A stretch of 27,073 nucleotides of DNA, from the NCBI GenBank assembly GCA_964645155.1, contig CAZYBG010000039.1, positions 1 through 27,073 of the forward strand. Direction: 5' to 3'. The notes under the pieces were generated by a model. That model was not told the origin of the DNA and ran no database searches. It saw only the letters and a list, made by a program, of their open reading frames with translations. The translations under genes and the position numbers were made by a program. Source of the stretch: CAZYBG01 sp964645155. Lineage in GTDB: Bacteria > Pseudomonadota > Alphaproteobacteria > Rhodobacterales > Rhodobacteraceae. Position 1 is the stretch's first letter; each line of letters begins with the position of its first letter. Of the stretch, positions 22,845-27,073 are shown piece after piece.

Positions 22845-23534
22845 ATGAACGGATACGCCTTCTCCCTCGCCGGGGCCGAATTGACCGCGCTTCCATCCGG
22901 CGCGCTCTGGTGGGAGGCGCGGGCCCTGCTCGCTGTATCGGACCTGCATTTCGGCAAGTCCGACCGTGCCGCACGGCGGACCGGGCGGCTGCTTCCGCCC
23001 TACGAGACGCAGGAGACGCTGGCCCGCCTGGACGCCGACATCGCCGCGACACGGCCGGCAACCGTCGTCTGCCTGGGCGACAGCTTCGACGACACGCTCG
23101 CGGCCGAGGCGCTGGCCGAGGCGGACCTGCTGTGGCTGGCACGCCTGATGGCCGGGCGGCGCTGGGTCTGGGTCGCCGGGAACCACGATCCGGGGCCGGT
23201 CGCCATCGGCGGGACGCACCTGGCCGAGCTGCAGGAGGGGCCGCTCCGCTTCCGGCACATCGCCATGCCGGGGGCGGCGGGCGAGGTCTCGGGGCACTAC
23301 CACCCCAAGGCGCGGCTTGGCCGCGGGATCGCCCGGCGCTGCTTTCTGACCGATGCCGCGCGGGTGATCCTGCCGGCCTACGGCACCTATACCGGCGGGC
23401 TCGGTTGCGACGATGCGGCCCTTTCGGGGCTGTTCGGCGCCGGCGCGCTTGCACTTCTCGTCGGGCGGCGGGTGGTCCCGGTGCCGATGCCGCGGCTTCA
23501 GTCGCCCCAGAACGTCTCGACCGCATCGAGATAG
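22845..23534 (+). CDS. pdeM: PdeM, ligase-associated metallophosphoesterase nuclease
   Basis: A 229-aa calcineurin-like phosphoesterase of the ligase-associated DNA damage response group. Metal-binding motifs in order: SDLHFGKSD (about residue 30), LGDSFDD (about 78), GNHD (about 110) and SGHYHPKAR (about 148), then a conserved C-terminal part. PdeM relatives are reported as metal-dependent nucleases/phosphodiesterases acting with the Lhr-like helicase. The ATG at 22845 is the only start that leads directly into the conserved MNGYAFSLAGAELTALPSGALWW. The 3' end overlaps the convergent LytTR gene by 37 bases. Confidence 0.92.
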   Translation: MNGYAFSLAGAELTALPSGALWWEARALLAVSDLHFGKSDRAARRTGRLLPPYETQETLARLDADIAATRPATVVCLGDSFDDTLAAEALAEADLLWLARLMAGRRWVWVAGNHDPGPVAIGGTHLAELQEGPLRFRHIAMPGAAGEVSGHYHPKARLGRGIARRCFLTDAARVILPAYGTYTGGLGCDDAALSGLFGAGALALLVGRRVVPVPMPRLQSPQNVSTASR

Positions 23535-24253
23535 GCCCGGCTGACCGGCACCTCCGTCCCGTTCGACAGGACGAGCAGGGTGCGCCCGCCGCCACGGCGG
23601 ACCTCGACCACGGCGTCTCGCGCGACCCAGTGCGACCGGTGCACCCGGGCGCCGGGCAGGCCCTCGATCTCGTGGAGCGCATCGGAAAACCGCATCAGGA
23701 GCCGGGCCGTTCCCCGTTCCGTCGCGACCTCGACATAGTGGTCGTTGACCGAAAGGTGGAGGATCGGGCCCTCGGCCTCCTCGGGCAGGCGGGCAAGCAG
23801 GCGCGGCGGCCCGGCCGCGACCGCCGGTGCGCTGGCGACCTCGCGGGTCAGGAAGTGCCGCAGCAGGGCCACCCCGATGCCGAGGACGGCGATGAGGAGC
23901 GCCGTGTTGGCATAGCCGGGCATCCGCGCCAGCGGCCCGCCGAGGATCTCGACGACCAGGCGGGGAAGCACCGCGGCCAGGACGAGGCCCGAGAGCACCG
24001 CGGCCAGGAACGAAGCGGCAAGGTAGCTCCTGATCCGCCCCACCGCCTGCAGCGTCACGCGCAGCGTCACCCCGCAGCCGAGCCCGATGCCGACGATGAA
24101 GAGCCAAAAGGCGAGGCGCTGCGGAACGGCCAGGACGTCGCTGCTGCCGAAGGCCCCGGAAAGGGTAAAGATAGCCGAGACCATCAGCCACGAGAGAACG
24201 GGGGTCGGCGCGACGAGGGCGCGGATGACCGCTCTGGGGTAACCTTCTGCCAC
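23498..24253 (-). CDS. Membrane-anchored LytTR transcriptional regulator
   Basis: A 251-aa protein with four predicted helices (about residues 18-40, 45-70, 76-105 and 112-135; VLSWLMVSAIFTL, FWLFIVGIGLGCGVTL, YLAASFLAAVLSGLVLAAVL, ALLIAVLGIGVALL) and a C-terminal LytTR DNA-binding domain (about 155-250). The latter has LHLSVNDHYVEVATERG, LMRFSDALHEIEGLPGARVHRSHWVARDAV and LSNGTEVPVSRAYL. It lacks a receiver, so it should sense a signal in the membrane and bind DNA directly. Start choice is uncertain: the GTG at 24253 has AGG about 10 bases upstream; a GTG at 24310 would add 19 Cys-rich residues. It is convergent with pdeM and divergent from the thioesterase gene. Confidence 0.85.
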   Translation of the reverse strand: MAEGYPRAVIRALVAPTPVLSWLMVSAIFTLSGAFGSSDVLAVPQRLAFWLFIVGIGLGCGVTLRVTLQAVGRIRSYLAASFLAAVLSGLVLAAVLPRLVVEILGGPLARMPGYANTALLIAVLGIGVALLRHFLTREVASAPAVAAGPPRLLARLPEEAEGPILHLSVNDHYVEVATERGTARLLMRFSDALHEIEGLPGARVHRSHWVARDAVVEVRRGGGRTLLVLSNGTEVPVSRAYLDAVETFWGD

Positions 24254-24283
24254 GACCGGTAACCTGGAACACAAGGGACACGT

Positions 24284-24308
24284 GCAGTTATCGCAAGGTG
24301 ATAGTTGC
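24284..24308. promoter_or_regulatory. Imperfect dyad upstream of the LytTR gene
   Basis: A 25-base imperfect inverted repeat with arms GCA-N2-TATC-N-C and G-N-GATA-N2-TGC, eight of twelve positions symmetric. It lies between the LytTR regulator and the divergent thioesterase gene and could be an operator for either. LytTR proteins usually bind direct repeats, so it may not be its own site. Confidence 0.3.
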
Positions 24309-24358
24309 ACCGCGTGATTTGTTCAACTACCGCTTGAACTGACGCAGCGTTAACCCCC

Positions 24359-24781
24359 ATGCCACCGCTATCAGCCCGGAAATCTGACGAAATTCGCAGC
24401 AGCTTCGGCGCGCAGGGGTTGATGCTGACGGTCGGGGCCGAGCTTGTCGCGCTGGCAGAGGGTCGCGTCGGCATCGCCGCCCCGATCGGCCCGCAGACAT
24501 CCCAGCAGCACGGCTTCGCCCATGCCGGCCTGACATTCGCCCTCGGCGACAGCGCGGCCGGCTATGCCGCGTTGAGCGTCATGCCCGAGGGCGCCGAGGT
24601 GCTGACGGTCGAGATGAAGATCAACCTCGTCGCCCCTGCCGCGGGCGAGCGGCTGCTTGCCGTGGGCGAGGTCGTCCGCGCCGGGCGGCGGGTGATCGTG
24701 GTGCGCGCCGAGGTCTTCGCCGAGCGTGGCGGCGACCGGCGGACGGTCGCGATCCTGCAGGGCACGATGATCCCGGCTTAG
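24359..24781 (+). CDS. PaaI family hotdog-fold thioesterase
   Basis: A 140-aa hotdog-fold acyl-CoA thioesterase of the PaaI/YbaW-like type. RSSFGAQGLMLTVGAELVAL is the N-terminal helix and first strand, then QTSQQHGFAHAGLTFALGDSAAGYAALS holds the conserved HxG and the acidic residue in the central helix (about 53-75), and VEMKINLVAPAAGERLLAVGEVVRAGRR the last strands. The natural acyl-CoA substrate is unknown. The ATG at 24359 lacks a clear Shine-Dalgarno sequence but includes the conserved helix; the ATG at 24422 would cut it off. It is convergent with folD 24 bases downstream and not obviously linked to it. Confidence 0.9.
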   Translation: MPPLSARKSDEIRSSFGAQGLMLTVGAELVALAEGRVGIAAPIGPQTSQQHGFAHAGLTFALGDSAAGYAALSVMPEGAEVLTVEMKINLVAPAAGERLLAVGEVVRAGRRVIVVRAEVFAERGGDRRTVAILQGTMIPA

Positions 24782-24805
24782 CCGCCGGTGGCTTCCCGGC
24801 CTGTG

Positions 24806-25693
24806 TCAGGCGGTCAGCCCCTCGGGCTCGGGCAGGCCGTTGGCGCGGCAGCACGCGATCAGCGTGTTGGCAAGCAGGCAGGCGATCGTCATCGGGCCGA
24901 CGCCGCCGGGCACCGGCGTGATGGCGCCCGCGACGGCCAAGGCCGAGGCGAAGTCGACATCACCGACGAGGCGGGATTTCCCGTTCTCGTCCAAGCGGTT
25001 GATCCCCACGTCGATGACCGTCGCGCCGGGCCTGATCCAGTCGCCCTCGACCATGGCGGGGCGGCCGACGGCGGCGACGAGGATGTCGGCGCGGCGGCAG
25101 ATGGCGGGGAGGTCCCGCGTCCGGGAATGCGCGATGGTCACGGTGCAGCTCTCGCCCAGCAGAAGCTGCGCCATCGGCTTGCCGACGATGTTCGACCGGC
25201 CGACCACCACCGCCTCCATCCCGGCGAGGCCGCCATGCTGGCCGCGCAGCAGCATCAGGCAGCCGAGCGGGGTGCAGGGCACCATCGACTTCTGCCCCGT
25301 CGCCAGCAGCCCGACATTGGAAATGTGAAAGCCGTCGACGTCCTTTGCAGGATCAATCGCGTTGATCACAAGGTCCGCATTCAGGTGAGGCGGCAGCGGC
25401 AACTGCACGAGAATCCCGTGAACTTCGGCATCAGCGTTCAGCCTGCGCACGAGTGCAAGCAGATCGGCCTCGGGCGTGTCGGGCGGCAGGCGATGTTCGA
25501 AAGAGGCCATCCCGGCCTCCTTCGTCTGGATGCCCTTGTTGCGGACATAAACCGCGCTGGCCGGGTCTTCGCCGACCAGGACGACCGCCAGGCCGGGGGT
25601 GATGCCGCGGCCCCTCAGCCCCGCGACATGGCTGGCGACCTGGCCGCGCAGCCGCGCCGCGAAGGCCTTGCCGTCGATGATCGTGGCGGTCAT
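24806..25693 (-). CDS. folD: Bifunctional methylenetetrahydrofolate dehydrogenase/cyclohydrolase FolD
   Basis: Interconverts 5,10-methylene-THF and 10-formyl-THF (NADP-dependent dehydrogenase and cyclohydrolase) in the cytoplasm. The 295-aa protein carries AVVLVGEDPASAVYVRNK with the catalytic Tyr/Lys pair (YVRNK, about residues 49-53), GILVQLPLPPHLN, the NADP-binding VVVGRSNIVGKPMAQLLL (about 162-179) and the terminal TPVPGGVGPMTIACLL. Length is normal. The ATG follows GGAGAGAGA. Formate-THF ligase is the next gene upstream on the same strand, 110 bases away, so together they convert formate to methylene-THF. Confidence 0.97.
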   Translation of the reverse strand: MTATIIDGKAFAARLRGQVASHVAGLRGRGITPGLAVVLVGEDPASAVYVRNKGIQTKEAGMASFEHRLPPDTPEADLLALVRRLNADAEVHGILVQLPLPPHLNADLVINAIDPAKDVDGFHISNVGLLATGQKSMVPCTPLGCLMLLRGQHGGLAGMEAVVVGRSNIVGKPMAQLLLGESCTVTIAHSRTRDLPAICRRADILVAAVGRPAMVEGDWIRPGATVIDVGINRLDENGKSRLVGDVDFASALAVAGAITPVPGGVGPMTIACLLANTLIACCRANGLPEPEGLTA

Positions 25694-25730
25694 GCGGTCT
25701 CTCTCCGTCGGTCAGGATGGGCGGCACAAC

Positions 25731-25762
25731 GCGTACACCGGCTGTACACCGGCTGTACACCG
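25731..25762. repeat. Short tandem TGTACACCG repeats between folD and fhs
   Basis: Three tandem copies of about 11 bases: GCGTACACCG, then GCTGTACACCG twice. Each full unit contains the palindrome TGTACA. They lie in the 110-base gap between fhs and folD, about 40-70 bases upstream of the folD start on the reverse strand. They may be operators or slippage repeats. Confidence 0.85.
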
Positions 25763-25803
25763 GCCGCGCGCCGCCCCCGCTCCGGGAGCCGCCGCCGCGG
25801 GCG

Positions 25804-27073
25804 TCAGAACAGCCCCTCGATCCGGCCCCCGGCATCGAGCCGGATGACCTCGGCCGAGGGCACCCTGGGCAGGCCCGGCATCGTCATGATCTCGCCGCAG
25901 ATCACCACGATGAACCCCGCCCCCGCCGAGAGGCGGACCTCGCGGATCGGCACGGTGTGGCCGGTGGGTGCGCCGCGGACATTGGGATCGGTGGTGAAGG
26001 AATACTGCGTCTTGGCCATGCAGACCGGGAAGTGCCCGTAGCCTGCCGCCTCCCACGCCTTCAGCTGGTCGCGCACCGCCTTGTCGGCGATCACCTCGCC
26101 CGCATGGTAGATGCGCCGGGCGACGGTCTCGACCTTCTCGAAGAGCGGCATCTCGTCGGGGTAGAGCGGCGCGAACTCGGACGTGCCGCCCTCGGCCAGG
26201 CTGACCACCTTCCGCGCCAGATCCTCGATCCCGGCCGAGCCCTGCGCCCAGTGCCTGCAGAGGATCGCCTCGGCGCCCTGCTGGGCTGCATAGTCCCTGA
26301 CGGCCTGCACCTCGGCTTCGGTATCGGTGCCGAAATGGTTGATCGCCACCACCACCGGCACGCCGAAGCCCTTCACGTTGGCGATGTGGCGGCCGAGGTT
26401 CGGGCAGCCCTTCCTGACCGCCTCGACATTTTCGGCGCCGAGGTCGGCCTTGGCGACGCCGCCGTTCATCTTCATCGCCCGGACGGTCGCGACGATGACC
26501 GCGGCGGCGGGCTTGAGGCCGGCCTTGCGGCACTTGATGTCGAAGAACTTCTCGGCCCCGAGATCGGCGCCGAAGCCGGCCTCGGTCACCACGTAGTCGG
26601 CGAGCTTCAGCGCCGTGGTCGTCGCGATCACGCTGTTGCAGCCATGGGCGATGTTGGCGAACGGGCCGCCATGGACGAAGGCGGGGTTGTTTTCCAGCGT
26701 CTGGACCAGGTTCGGCTGCATCGCGTCCTTCAGAAGCACCGTCATCGCGCCGTCGGCCTTGAGGTCGCGGCAGCAGACCGGCGTCTTGTCGCGACGGTAC
26801 GCGACGACAATGTTGCCGAGGCGGTTCTGCAGGTCGGCGAGGTCCTTCGAGAGGCAGAGGATCGCCATGACCTCGGAGGCGACCGTGATGTCGAACCCGG
26901 TCTGCCGCGGGAAGCCGTTCGCGACGCCGCCGAGCGACACGACGATGTCCCGCAGGGCGCGGTCGTTCATGTCCATCACCCGACGCCAGGCGATGCGGCG
27001 CGGGTCGATGTCGAGCGCGTTGCCCCAGTAGATGTGGTTGTCGATCATCGCGCTGAGCAGGTTGTGCGATGAT
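25804..27073 (-). CDS. fhs: Formate-tetrahydrofolate ligase, 5' end beyond the window
   Basis: Joins formate to tetrahydrofolate using ATP, producing 10-formyl-THF. About 422 codons are present of the usual 555-560; the N-terminal part with the P-loop lies beyond the right edge. The frame continues to the edge as SSHNLLSAMIDNHIYWGN, a conserved FTHFS block, so the Met at 27048 is internal and not a start. VATVRAMKMNGGV matches the family signature 2; NGFPRQTGFDITVASEVMAIL, ENNPAFVHGGPFANIAHGCN and ATDYA-like conserved blocks are present, and the C-terminus ends normally in GGRIEGLF. With folD it makes a one-carbon pair. Confidence 0.96.
   Translation of the reverse strand, partial: SSHNLLSAMIDNHIYWGNALDIDPRRIAWRRVMDMNDRALRDIVVSLGGVANGFPRQTGFDITVASEVMAILCLSKDLADLQNRLGNIVVAYRRDKTPVCCRDLKADGAMTVLLKDAMQPNLVQTLENNPAFVHGGPFANIAHGCNSVIATTTALKLADYVVTEAGFGADLGAEKFFDIKCRKAGLKPAAAVIVATVRAMKMNGGVAKADLGAENVEAVRKGCPNLGRHIANVKGFGVPVVVAINHFGTDTEAEVQAVRDYAAQQGAEAILCRHWAQGSAGIEDLARKVVSLAEGGTSEFAPLYPDEMPLFEKVETVARRIYHAGEVIADKAVRDQLKAWEAAGYGHFPVCMAKTQYSFTTDPNVRGAPTGHTVPIREVRLSAGAGFIVVICGEIMTMPGLPRVPSAEVIRLDAGGRIEGLF

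Noticed and set aside
20101..23682. A 1193-codon reverse open frame opposite the helicase and pdeM
   Set aside because: Arg/Pro/Gly-rich antisense of two well-supported genes; no motif or plausible start.
24254..24310. CDNCTCPLC Cys cluster as an N-terminal metal site on the LytTR protein
   Set aside because: It appears only if the GTG at 24310, which lacks a Shine-Dalgarno sequence, is used; more likely untranslated leader.
25731..25762. CRISPR-like array
   Set aside because: Units are 11 bases in direct tandem without spacers and no cas genes are present; the same applies to the 16-base repeats at 22765.

Overview
This high-GC window carries densely packed genes with mixed ATG, GTG and TTG starts. 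The gene content (Tad pilus genes with DW-type Flp pilins, a PdeM/Lhr-like helicase pair, monofunctional formate-THF ligase next to folD, scoAB) suggests an alphaproteobacterium, most likely of the Rhodobacteraceae/Paracoccaceae. The assignment rests on protein character only; no rRNA or other marker is present.

Layout. (1) 1-4171: a multi-pass GT87-type membrane protein and topA, same strand, with a candidate topA promoter whose -35 overlaps the stop codon of the upstream gene. (2) 4168-7807: a divergent TetR/VOC pair around two palindromic operators, the scoA-scoB CoA-transferase operon overlapped by a small GNAT-like gene with a TTG start, and a convergent periplasmic lytic transglycosylase. 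(3) 8175-20255: a Tad (Flp/type IVb) pilus locus all on the + strand: two short Flp-like prepilins, cpaB, the secretin cpaC, a small lipoprotein in the usual cpaD position, cpaE, cpaF, tadB, tadC, two TPR lipoproteins, the prepilin peptidase cpaA, and a AAA+ ATPase I cannot tie to a named pilus function. A palindromic terminator follows the first pilin, a good sigma70-type promoter precedes cpaB, and hairpins lie after cpaB and after the small lipoprotein, so the locus is probably several transcription units. (4) 20365-23534: Lhr-like ligase-associated helicase and PdeM nuclease. (5) 23498-24253: a membrane-anchored LytTR regulator, convergent with and overlapping pdeM. (6) 24359-27073: a PaaI-like thioesterase, then folD and the 5'-truncated fhs on the - strand, both one-carbon (folate) enzymes.

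How they work together. The Tad genes describe a near-complete machine: CpaA matures the prepilins, CpaF powers assembly, TadB/TadC form the inner-membrane platform, CpaE positions it, CpaB and CpaC form the outer channel, and TPR lipoproteins assist the secretin. TadE/F/G minor pilins are not seen here. The most interesting items are the AAA+ ATPase at the end of the Tad locus, the two prepilins with Asp-Trp replacing the usual Glu-Tyr at mature positions 5-6, and the shrunken CpaD-like lipoprotein. cpaF contains a 10-N assembly gap at the end of its Walker B region that appears shorter than the sequence it replaces. Nothing in the window is clearly a mobile element, CRISPR array or RNA gene.
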